Of a stretch of 7,377 bases of DNA, positions 1 through 6,629 are shown in pieces (the first letter of the stretch is position 1; the number at the start of each line of letters is the position of its first letter). The DNA lies in NCBI GenBank assembly GCA_029245665.1, contig JAQWOW010000182.1, forward strand, positions 1 to 7,377. Direction: 5' to 3'. The position numbers were made by a program, and so were the translations under genes. Under the pieces are notes generated by a model. The model ran no database searches. It was not told the origin of the DNA and saw only the letters and a list, made by a program, of their open reading frames with translations. The DNA comes from Polaribacter sp. (GTDB taxonomy: Bacteria; Bacteroidota; Bacteroidia; Flavobacteriales; Flavobacteriaceae).

Positions 1-281
1 GTTGTAATTTTTGAATACTCTGATGTGTAGTTTTTTGATTTAAAAATGATATTTTTCTTTTTTTGAATACCATTCAATATAAAATCACTAAAATCTTCTG
101 ATGGATGAATCTTTATTTCTAAATTCTTTGCCGATTCTTTACCTTTATTTTCCTCCTCTTCATTCATGTCAAGAAAAAACTCAATATTTTGAGTATCATC
201 AATGAAACAGATAACTCCAGGAGATATTATTAAAACTGAAAACAGCAAGGTAAAAAAAAGGGCTATTCGAATTCGTATCAA
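1..281 (-). CDS. Small membrane or exported protein, TTG start, 3' truncated by window edge
   Basis: An open frame runs from a TTG at 281-279 to the left edge, giving 93 complete codons with no stop. An in-frame TAA at 287-285 lies just upstream, so TTG is the first ordinary start possible. The next in-frame ATG is codon 39, which would remove the hydrophobic segment. The product has an N-terminal hydrophobic stretch (about 7-26, ALFFTLLFSVLIISPGVICF), then IDDTQNIEFFLDMNEEEENKGKE, then a Lys-rich part ending near KSKNYTSEYSKIT. It looks like a family of about 100-residue uncharacterised Flavobacteriaceae proteins with an acidic EEEE stretch after the hydrophobic segment; this is recalled, not searched. 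Such genes often precede transport genes (RND efflux components), which may lie beyond the left edge. It starts 7 nt after batE and may belong to the same transcript. No function can be assigned. Confidence 0.72.
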   Translation of the reverse strand, partial: MIRIRIALFFTLLFSVLIISPGVICFIDDTQNIEFFLDMNEEEENKGKESAKNLEIKIHPSEDFSDFILNGIQKKKNIIFKSKNYTSEYSKIT

Positions 282-288
282 TTTTTAT

Positions 289-1044
289 CTAAATATTTAA
301 TAATTTTATATCGGTAGCAATAATCCAACCAATTTCTCCGTCTGCTAATTTAATCTTTTTCCAATTATCTACAAGATCTAGGACAACAACTTTTGTGCCT
401 TCATGCAGTGTAAATACTTTTTCAGAATTTAAGGTAGGTGCGTTTCTTACAGTAGTTTTTTCTGCAAAAACAATCGCTTCTTTATTGTTAACAGAGGTGC
501 TATGTTGATTGTATGTAATAAACAAAGAACATAATAATAAGATGAAACAACCCATGCTTGTGACAAAATAGAAACGTTTTTTTGATGGTACTGCAGCAAA
601 ATAGAATGCTAAAAACAGCACACTAGCAACAAACGAAAAGACGATGACCACTATAGCCCATTGGTTATAAGACAGTTTTTGTAAATAATTGGCATTAAAT
701 TTTTGTAAAATAGTTTTAGGTAATTCTTGAATGTTGTCAAAAGCCAAGCGTTTTGCAAATACCAGGTTTTTTTTAACATCTTCATTTAGAGGGTTTAGTT
801 TCAAAGCCTTTTCATAATAATAAATTGAAGGGCCAACTTTATTTAGCTTGTAGTAGCAGTTGCCTAAATTATAATACAATTCGGCAGATACTAAATCTTG
901 AGATTCTATTTTTTTATAGTTTTCAATTGCTGCTTCGAAATCATTGGTTTTGTATAAGTTGTTTGCAGAAACAAATAAGCTATCCACATTTTCTGCAGTA
1001 ACAGAATTGGTTATGACCAACAGTAAAAAGAATATCTTTTTCAT
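289..1044 (-). CDS. batE: BatE, TPR and SH3-domain membrane protein
   Basis: BatE-type protein of 251 residues. It has a signal peptide (about 1-17, ending VTA), two TPR-like units (about 21-50 and 54-97; AELYYNLGNCYYKLNKVGPS is clear), a linker, two closely spaced TM helices (about 128-150 and 157-177), and a C-terminal bacterial SH3-like domain (about 186-246). That domain shows TTVRNAPTLNSEKVFTLHEG, a DNWKKIKL strand and GEIGWI. With a cleaved signal peptide, the TPRs and the SH3 domain would both lie in the periplasm, joined through a hairpin of two TMs. SH3-like domains of this type often bind cell-wall peptides or proteins, which hints at an envelope-facing function, but no ligand can be named. 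The ATG is 2 nt after the batD stop. The TAG stop lies 7 nt before the TTG of the next small gene. Confidence 0.93.
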   Translation of the reverse strand: MKKIFFLLLVITNSVTAENVDSLFVSANNLYKTNDFEAAIENYKKIESQDLVSAELYYNLGNCYYKLNKVGPSIYYYEKALKLNPLNEDVKKNLVFAKRLAFDNIQELPKTILQKFNANYLQKLSYNQWAIVVIVFSFVASVLFLAFYFAAVPSKKRFYFVTSMGCFILLLCSLFITYNQHSTSVNNKEAIVFAEKTTVRNAPTLNSEKVFTLHEGTKVVVLDLVDNWKKIKLADGEIGWIIATDIKLLNI

Positions 1045-1046
1045 TT

Positions 1047-2816
1047 CTATAATTGTTTATCTAATTCAACGATAACTTGTTTTGCTCTTTCAAACTCCTC
1101 TTTCATTTCTGAGTTTGATATGGGTGTGTAACGAGCAAAGTCTGATTGTTTTAACACCTCAACAAATTCATTAATTGTTGTAGAATTTATATTTTTATTT
1201 TTTAAAATTTCAGTAATTTTATCTCCACTAATGTCCGCGGTTTCAATACCCAACTTCGCTTTTAAATAATTATGCAATGCACGCTCTAAAGCTTCATAAA
1301 AAGCCTCTTTTTTCCCGAGTTGTTTTCTAGCCTCAGATAAATATTTCTTCGCCAACCTTTCTGCTTTTCTTAATTTATTTCCAATAAGGTCATTGTTTTT
1401 TTCATCGTTTCTTTTCGCTATCAAAATAACAATTGGAATTGTAAGTAGTGGCAGCAGTAATAAAACATAAAATAAGTTAGATTTGAATAAATCATTAATA
1501 TTTTTGGGTTTGAAGTTGCTTTTAGTTTGAATATATCTAAAGTTTTTTCCAGTAGAAACTACATTTTGTTTAAGAACGGTACTTGAATTTACAATTGGTT
1601 TTAATTCTTTTCCTTCTAAAACATTGACAAAGAAATCTTCCGCGAGGATAGTGTGATATTTTTTTTCTTTTGGGTTGAAATAAGAGAATGAAATATTTGG
1701 GATTTTATACTTTCCTTTATATTGAGGAACAACGGTATATAAATCTGAAACTGAACCTGAAATTCCAGAGGAATTTACACGGACTTTTTCTTTCCTTTCT
1801 GGTTGGTATTTTTCCAACTCAACAGGGGTTGTTATTTCTGGTAATTCAAACAATTTAAGGTTTCCTTTACCAGAAACCATTACTTTTATTTGAGAACTTT
1901 CGTTGGCTTTTAAAACCTCTTTACTTAAGGTAACATTAAATTTAAAATCCCCAACAGCACCTGCAAAATCCATTGGTTTGTCTTCTACAGGAAGGCTCTT
2001 AGGAAGAATTGTTTTTTTAGCTGATGCAAATTCTTTTGTAATATTTCGTGTAATTGCATTCCCAAAAAAATCGGCTCTTCCTGTTGGAACTCCAATAACA
2101 ATATTCATTTTCATTGGGTCGATGTTCAGTTTTCCTGTTTTTGTAGGGACTAATAAAGCCTTTTGCAATACAATATATCTGTAATTTTCCCCATTATATT
2201 TCCCCATTTTTACAGGGAAATCATTTATTTTAATATTTTGATTCCAAAAACCATTATACTGAGGAGCTTCTGTTACACTAGTGTCATAAACACTAATATT
2301 TTCACTAACATAGAGCCTGTACTCTACATAAATTCCCTCACCAACATAAGGTCTAGATTTAGAAATTTCTGCAACCAAGTGAATGTTTTGCTGTGCAACA
2401 TAATTTGGGTCATTTGGGTCTTTTGGAATAGCCACAGCATCTACAACAATAATCTTTATAGGTTTAGATTCTATCGTCTTTCCTGCAATATTGATACTTG
2501 CTTTTCCAAGAACCAACTCTCCTTTTATTTTTGGTTGAATGATATAAGTATAAGATTGAGAAAAACGTACTGTTCCATTTATCCACGATTGACTTACTGA
2601 TTGGCTTGGGCCTCCTACGACTTTAAAATTAGCAAATTTAGGAGGAGAAAAGTTGTCTCCTCCTTGTTTGTTTATTGAGAATTCAATTTTTAATCGCTGG
2701 TTTATACCCAACTTATTCTTACTCACTTTTGCTGTTAAAGCCGCCTCTTGAGCAGTTATTGCAAGCGAAAACAAGCTTATAAATAACGGTATGTAAAATT
2801 TCAACTTCAAGTTCAT
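1047..2816 (-). CDS. batD: BatD, large envelope protein with C-terminal membrane anchor
   Basis: BatD-family protein of 589 residues. It has a signal peptide (about 1-22, ending AITAQ), a long extracytoplasmic beta-sandwich-rich region (about 25-440), one TM helix (about 447-467) and a basic helical cytoplasmic tail (about 470-589). Family features include the QSYTYIIQPKIKGEL strand pair (about 87-101), KPYVGE-like SRPYVGEGIYVEYRLYV (154-170), and VSGKGNLKLFELP (about 314-326), the characteristic BatD G-x-GN motif. The tail holds a helical pattern (AFYEALERALHNYLKAKLGI, 505-524) shared with the mini-BatD upstream. No catalytic motif is visible, so a scaffolding or binding role in the envelope is likely. 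The ATG at 2816 lies 18 nt after the batC stop, the widest gap within batA-batE. The TAG stop precedes batE by 2 nt. Confidence 0.93.
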   Translation of the reverse strand: MNLKLKFYIPLFISLFSLAITAQEAALTAKVSKNKLGINQRLKIEFSINKQGGDNFSPPKFANFKVVGGPSQSVSQSWINGTVRFSQSYTYIIQPKIKGELVLGKASINIAGKTIESKPIKIIVVDAVAIPKDPNDPNYVAQQNIHLVAEISKSRPYVGEGIYVEYRLYVSENISVYDTSVTEAPQYNGFWNQNIKINDFPVKMGKYNGENYRYIVLQKALLVPTKTGKLNIDPMKMNIVIGVPTGRADFFGNAITRNITKEFASAKKTILPKSLPVEDKPMDFAGAVGDFKFNVTLSKEVLKANESSQIKVMVSGKGNLKLFELPEITTPVELEKYQPERKEKVRVNSSGISGSVSDLYTVVPQYKGKYKIPNISFSYFNPKEKKYHTILAEDFFVNVLEGKELKPIVNSSTVLKQNVVSTGKNFRYIQTKSNFKPKNINDLFKSNLFYVLLLLPLLTIPIVILIAKRNDEKNNDLIGNKLRKAERLAKKYLSEARKQLGKKEAFYEALERALHNYLKAKLGIETADISGDKITEILKNKNINSTTINEFVEVLKQSDFARYTPISNSEMKEEFERAKQVIVELDKQL

Positions 2817-2834
2817 TTTTTAAGGGATGCTAAT

Positions 2835-3647
2835 TTACCAATCTTTTTCTTGTTTTACTTTTTGCCCTTTTGATTTTTTCGCATTCATTTTCTTTTGGGT
2901 TTTTTTCTCTTCGTTATTTAAACTTTCTAATAATTGTTTAATTTGTTGAGGAGTCATCTTTCCCTGTTGAGGCTTTCGTTTGTCTTTCTCTTTGTCTTTG
3001 TCTTTGTTTTCGTCTTTGTCTTTGTCTTTGTTTTCGTCTTTGTTTTCGTCTTTGTCTTTGTTTTTGTTTTTGTCTTTGTTTTTGTCTTTCTCTTTGTCTT
3101 TGTCTTTGTTTTTGTCTTTGCTTTTGTCTTTGCTTTTGTCTTTGTTTTCGTCTTTGTCTTTCTCTTTATTTTCGTCTTTGTTTTTGTCTTTCTCTAATAA
3201 TTTTTGAGCAACGGCTAAATTATATCGAGTTTCGTCATCATTCGGATTGTTTCTTAACGAGTTTTTAAATGCATCAACAGCTCCTTGGTAATTTTTAGAC
3301 TCCATTAAAGCATTTCCGATGTTATGGTAGGCTTCTGCTTTTGTGAATTTGTCTTTTGCAGTTTCTGCTGTTAATTCATATTGAGGAATGGCCTCTTTAA
3401 AGTTTTTACTTTGATACAAAGCATTTCCTAAATTATAAGACGCCTTTTCGTATTTAGTATTATTTCCAAGGGCTTTTTGATACGCAACAGATGCATCTGT
3501 ATACTGTTTTTTTTGATACAATTCATTTCCTTGCCTTAGTAGTTTTCTTGCTTTTCGTTGCAGCGCTATAGAATCTTTTTGTGCTAAAATTTCTTTTGAT
3601 GAGAAGAGAATCGTGAAAATGACAAAAAGAGATCGTACGTTCTTCAT
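2835..3647 (-). CDS. batC: BatC, TPR protein with long Lys/Asp low-complexity region
   Basis: Tetratricopeptide-repeat protein of 270 residues. A signal peptide or N-terminal anchor (about 1-22, ending ILAQ) is followed by three TPR units (about 33-62, 66-99 and 103-137; note GNELYQKKQYTDA, YNLGNALYQSKNFKEA, HNIGNALMESKNYQGA). Next is a highly charged KD/KEN/KN/KS repeat (about 152-224), then a conserved C-terminal segment (PQQIKQLLESLNNEE, about 233-247) ending in EKDW, as BatC proteins often do. An open frame continues upstream to 3728, but it overlaps batB by about 80 nt and places 27 residues before the signal sequence. The ATG at 3647, 1 nt after the batB stop, is therefore the likely start. 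The TPRs probably bind other Bat proteins outside the cytoplasm. The charged linker should be disordered and extended. Confidence 0.92.
   Translation of the reverse strand: MKNVRSLFVIFTILFSSKEILAQKDSIALQRKARKLLRQGNELYQKKQYTDASVAYQKALGNNTKYEKASYNLGNALYQSKNFKEAIPQYELTAETAKDKFTKAEAYHNIGNALMESKNYQGAVDAFKNSLRNNPNDDETRYNLAVAQKLLEKDKNKDENKEKDKDENKDKSKDKSKDKNKDKDKEKDKNKDKNKNKDKDENKDENKDKDKDENKDKDKEKDKRKPQQGKMTPQQIKQLLESLNNEEKKTQKKMNAKKSKGQKVKQEKDW
2976..3194 (-). repeat. Degenerate 6-nt tandem repeat (AAAGAC-type) inside batC
   Basis: About 220 bp built from hexamers. The commonest is AAAGAC (Lys-Asp), with variants GAAAAC, AAAAAC, AAAAGC and AAAGAG (Glu-Asn, Lys-Asn, Lys-Ser, Lys-Glu). Six-base units keep the batC frame whatever the copy number. 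All of the roughly 20 Asp codons are GAC and Lys is essentially always AAA, while neighbouring AT-rich genes use GAT freely. Such uniform codon use points to growth by slippage or duplication. The length is likely to vary between strains. Confidence 0.9.
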
Positions 3648-3648
3648 A

Positions 3649-4695
3649 TTATTTTTTATTTTTTTCTTCATTAAATAAATCAACTTTACGCAACCATTTT
3701 GTTTTTTTATCAAAGAGCAAAACATCAATAATTAAAAAGAGCAAAGCAATTCCTAAAAACCACTGAAATTGATCTTCATAATCCGAAAATTGTTTTGTTT
3801 CGAATTCGTTTTTTTCGGCATTTGCAATAATACCAGCCATTACTTTTACGGGTTTTTCAGTAATGTTTCCATCGATAAACTCACCCTTACCAGCATCTGC
3901 AATTCCTTTTAAAACTTTTGGCACACGTTTTGTGATTACAGTTTCTCCTTTTCTATTCTTTTTGTACCCAATCATAGAGCCATTTAAGCGCATAGGAATT
4001 GGACTACCGCTCTCTGTTCCAATACCAATTGTATAAATTTTTACTCCTTCATTTGCTAGATTTTGTGCCACTTGCTTTGTTTCTTCTTGATGGTCTTCAC
4101 CGTCAGAAATAATAATTAAAAAACGATTTGTTTGCTCATCATTGTTGTAATAGGTTTTTGCCAATTCTAAAGCTTCATTAATTGCTGTTCCTTGGCTAGA
4201 AACCATATCTGGATTTGCGTTTTGTAAAAACATATTCGCAGCAGCATGATCTGTTGTTATGGGCAAAAGCGGATATGAGTTCCCTGCATAAATGATAATC
4301 CCTACTCTGTCTGACCCTAATTTATCAATAGTCTTAGATATAATTTGTTTGGCTTTTTCGAGTCTATTAGGTGCAATATCCTCTGCCAACATGCTTTTAG
4401 AAACATCTAACGCAAACACCACATCTACGCCTTCTCTTTTTACTGTTTTTAGTTTGGTTCCCATTTTAGGATTTACCAATGAAATAATTAAAAAAGTGAT
4501 TCCCAAAAGAAAAATTACTAATTTTAAAGTCGGTTTAAAAGTAGATGTGTTTGGGGCTGTTTTTTTTAGCAAATTTAAATCTGAAAATTTACGTTGGGTT
4601 CTTTTTTTCCACCACAATACAAATAGAAAGATTACAATCATTACAGGAATGACTGTTAAAAAGTAAAAGTAACCGGGCTCTTCTATTCTGAACAT
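3649..4695 (-). CDS. batB: BatB, membrane-anchored VWA-domain protein
   Basis: Second VWA protein of the operon, 348 residues, with the same plan as BatA: TM helices at about 10-28 and 57-74, a VWA domain at about 88-280, and a last TM at about 311-327. The N-terminus (MFRIEEPGYFYFL) is typical of BatB. The MIDAS residues are intact: DVSKS (D97, S99, S101), T170 in QGTAIN, and D198 in IISDGED. The DISD/DGEDHQ version and the longer basic insert near 243-260 (GYKKNRKGETVITKR) distinguish it from BatA. It probably arose by an old tandem duplication of a BatA-like gene and may form a heteromeric membrane complex with it; that pairing is inferred from family and context. The ATG is 2 nt after the batA stop, and the TAA stop is followed by 1 nt and then the batC ATG. 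Confidence 0.94.
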   Translation of the reverse strand: MFRIEEPGYFYFLTVIPVMIVIFLFVLWWKKRTQRKFSDLNLLKKTAPNTSTFKPTLKLVIFLLGITFLIISLVNPKMGTKLKTVKREGVDVVFALDVSKSMLAEDIAPNRLEKAKQIISKTIDKLGSDRVGIIIYAGNSYPLLPITTDHAAANMFLQNANPDMVSSQGTAINEALELAKTYYNNDEQTNRFLIIISDGEDHQEETKQVAQNLANEGVKIYTIGIGTESGSPIPMRLNGSMIGYKKNRKGETVITKRVPKVLKGIADAGKGEFIDGNITEKPVKVMAGIIANAEKNEFETKQFSDYEDQFQWFLGIALLFLIIDVLLFDKKTKWLRKVDLFNEEKNKK

Positions 4696-4697
4696 TT

Positions 4698-5705
4698 CTA
4701 TATAAAACTCTTAAAGATTGTATTTTTTAAAATAAATTCTAAGACTAAAAATCCTAGTCCTAAGAAGACAAAAAGTCTAAATTTTTCTTGATAATTATAG
4801 TATTTGAACTCTTCAATTTTTGTTTTTTCAAGAGCGTCAATTTCATCGTAAATTTCTTTTAATGAGCTATTATCTGTTGCTCTAAAGTATTTTCCTTGGG
4901 TTTCAGAAGCTATTTCCTTTAACAAGGCCTCGTCAATTTCTACTTGTTGTTTTCTAAATTGTAATTTTCCGTTTCGAGGATCTCTACTCCAAGGAAAATC
5001 AGCCATTCCATTTGTTCCTATTCCAATTGTATAGGTCTTAATCCCAAGCTCTTTAGCGAGTTCTGTTGCCGTTCTTGGATCTATATTTCCGGAGTTGTTT
5101 ACGCCATCCGTTAATAGAATAATAACCTTACTTTTTGCGGTGCTTTCTTTGAGTCTATTTACTGCAGATCCTAATCCCATACCAATTGCAGTTCCTCCCT
5201 CTAATTGCCCCCATTTTAATTCAGAAATGGTTCTTTTAATGATTCCTTTATCACTAGTAATAGGAGTTTGGGTGAAGCTTTCGCCTGCATAAACTACAAT
5301 TCCTATTCGATCATTTGGCCTTCTATCAACAAAATTAACCGCTACTTTTTTCAAAGCTTCTAGTCTATTTGGCTTTAAATCCCTTGCCAACATACTTGCA
5401 GACACATCTATTGCCATTACAATATCAATTCCTTTATTACTCTTTGTTTTTCTGCTTACAGAAACATTTCTTGGCTTGGCTAGGGCAATAATAATAGCTG
5501 CTATCCCCAACAGCCTTAATAAATATAAGAAGGGCTTACATTTTGATAAAAAAGAAACCGATTTGAAGCCTCTTGTGCTTGACATTGTTAGGACTGCAGC
5601 GTCTTTTTTGCGCATAAAAAAATGCCAAAGCGCTATTACTGGAATGAGAGTTAGCAACCATAAAAATCCAGTATTATGAAATTCAAAATTATTCCAATCC
5701 ATCAT
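4698..5705 (-). CDS. batA: BatA, membrane-anchored VWA-domain protein
   Basis: Bat-operon von Willebrand factor A protein of 335 residues. Two N-terminal TM helices (about 14-30 and 59-77) are followed by the VWA domain (about 92-285) and a C-terminal TM helix (about 310-326). The metal-ion-dependent adhesion site looks complete: DVSAS (D100, S102, S104), T172 in GGTAIG, and D200 in LLTDG. The domain therefore should bind a divalent cation and a protein ligand. Such VWA proteins are the presumed partners of the MoxR ATPase encoded upstream. Three start codons are close together. A TTG at 5717 is the longest option, but the tandem ATGs at 5705 and 5702, preceded by AAAGAAG, are more likely. 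With the 5705 start, the gene overlaps the mini-BatD stop by 17 nt, suggesting translational coupling. It is followed after 2 nt by its paralogue batB. Confidence 0.94.
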   Translation of the reverse strand: MMDWNNFEFHNTGFLWLLTLIPVIALWHFFMRKKDAAVLTMSSTRGFKSVSFLSKCKPFLYLLRLLGIAAIIIALAKPRNVSVSRKTKSNKGIDIVMAIDVSASMLARDLKPNRLEALKKVAVNFVDRRPNDRIGIVVYAGESFTQTPITSDKGIIKRTISELKWGQLEGGTAIGMGLGSAVNRLKESTAKSKVIILLTDGVNNSGNIDPRTATELAKELGIKTYTIGIGTNGMADFPWSRDPRNGKLQFRKQQVEIDEALLKEIASETQGKYFRATDNSSLKEIYDEIDALEKTKIEEFKYYNYQEKFRLFVFLGLGFLVLEFILKNTIFKSFI

Positions 5706-6609
5706 CTTCTTTACCAATTATTGGTTTAGGGGCTAAATTACTTATAATTTCTTCTGCATCTTTTCTGTCTTCCTCAATTTCATTGGCCAAAGGTTTTGAT
5801 TTCGCAAACTTAACCAAATCAGCTTCACGCAACAATTCCTTTAACTTTTTTAGAGTTTCTTTTGAGGTATGAATTGCATCCGAATCTTTAAAATCTTTTA
5901 GCATGTCTAAAACTTCATCTGTTGTATTTTCTAGTGCAGGAACTTTTAGTTCTCGTTCTATGTACCCCCTTATTATTTCAGTTAATTCGCTGTAATATTC
6001 TTTTATTTTATTGTTTTGCCACAACAGCTTTTCGTCCAATTCATTCAGCCTGTAAATAGCTTCTTCATAAGGAGGCATCGCTTTATAAGTTGCTTCTTCT
6101 TCATTTTCTTTTTGTTTTCTGACAACAAACCAGTAAATCCAAAAACCTATAATTGCCAAAGCGGCTATAAGAAGGTATGCATATATTTTAAAATCATCAA
6201 AAGTAAAGGGCTCACTTTTGATCGATTTAATAGGAAATTTTTTCACCTTGGTTGTGTCTATAGCAATTGTAGCAACGTTTACCAGAAGAGAATCTGTCAA
6301 AAAAGCCTGATTTTTAACAAATATTTGTTGTTGTGGTATGTAAAAGGATCCACTATCAAAACCTGTTAGAATATACCTTCTTATTAAGGAATTTTTAAGG
6401 GTATCTATTTTGGTTGAATCAATAATTTCCAATCCTTTTAATTCAAGTTTTGGGATAATAACGTTTTGTATTTCACCAACAGATATTTGTAAATTGAATT
6501 GTTCACCAATCCTAATATTTGTGGTGTCAATTTCTGCTTTTATCATTGGTTTTTGAGCAAAACCAATAGTAGAAATAAATAATAATAGATAGAATAGTTG
6601 TTTTTTCAT
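5689..6609 (-). CDS. BatD-like small envelope protein (mini-BatD) between DUF58 and batA
   Basis: Predicted 306-residue exported protein with one membrane anchor. It has a signal peptide (residues 1-18, ending FAQ), an extracytoplasmic beta-rich region (about 20-135), a TM helix (about 142-163) and a Lys/Glu-rich cytoplasmic helical tail. Both ends resemble BatD in this window. The start of the mature protein (KAEIDTTNIRIGEQ, 24-37) matches BatD 28-41 in pattern, and the tail (YYSELTEIIRGYIERELKV, 205-223) matches BatD 506-524. The closing part matches as well (ELLREADLVKF against BatD EVLKQSDFARY). The large middle of BatD is missing. The tail also resembles DUF4381-type tails found beside VWA proteins. 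The ATG at 6609 is preferred over the TTG two codons upstream because it begins a proper signal peptide (MKKQLF). Its 3' end overlaps batA. A gene of this size commonly sits here in Bat loci and is usually called hypothetical. The function is unknown; a scaffold or receptor role is inference. Confidence 0.88.
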   Translation of the reverse strand: MKKQLFYLLLFISTIGFAQKPMIKAEIDTTNIRIGEQFNLQISVGEIQNVIIPKLELKGLEIIDSTKIDTLKNSLIRRYILTGFDSGSFYIPQQQIFVKNQAFLTDSLLVNVATIAIDTTKVKKFPIKSIKSEPFTFDDFKIYAYLLIAALAIIGFWIYWFVVRKQKENEEEATYKAMPPYEEAIYRLNELDEKLLWQNNKIKEYYSELTEIIRGYIERELKVPALENTTDEVLDMLKDFKDSDAIHTSKETLKKLKELLREADLVKFAKSKPLANEIEEDRKDAEEIISNLAPKPIIGKEDDGLE

Positions 6610-6612
6610 GTA

Positions 6613-6620
6613 CAAAAGTA
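6613..6620 (-). promoter_or_regulatory. Possible Bacteroidota -7 promoter element (TAnnTTTG match)
   Basis: On the minus strand the sequence TACTTTTG lies 3 nt before the ATG at 6609 and fits the Bacteroidota -7 consensus TAnnTTTG exactly. I see no TTG or TTTG at the expected distance upstream for a -33 element. Transcription from here would give an almost leaderless mRNA. The motif is short and may be chance within a 20-nt gap; it could at most be a weak internal promoter for the mini-BatD to batE part of the operon. Confidence 0.2.
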
Positions 6621-6629
6621 GGGTCGTTT

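Noticed and set aside
282..288. Terminator after batE
   Set aside because: The gap to the next coding frame is only 7 nt and holds no hairpin or T-tract arrangement.
1903..2600. Plus-strand open frames of 93 and 145 codons opposite batD
   Set aside because: They lie antisense to the well-supported BatD coding region, have no recognisable domain and a biased shadow composition.
2634..2641. TAAATTTG on the minus strand as a promoter -7 element
   Set aside because: It lies inside batD coding sequence with no matching upstream element or nearby gene start; a match this short is expected by chance in AT-rich DNA.
2976..3194. Repeat array considered as CRISPR or an intergenic satellite
   Set aside because: The units are 6 bp with no unique spacers and lie in frame inside batC.
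2934..3207. Plus-strand open frames of alternating Val/Phe or Ser/Leu opposite the batC repeat
   Set aside because: They are the complement of the Lys/Asp hexamer repeat, which has no stops in several frames. They have no start context or domain, while batC on the other strand has TPRs and a conserved tail.
4292..4666. Plus-strand 124-codon frame opposite batB
   Set aside because: It is the antisense of the BatB VWA and TM region; hydrophobicity comes from the complement of coding DNA.
5095..6369. Plus-strand frames opposite batA and the mini-BatD
   Set aside because: All three are antisense shadows (5095-5292, 5476-5679, 6016-6369) with no domain or start signal.
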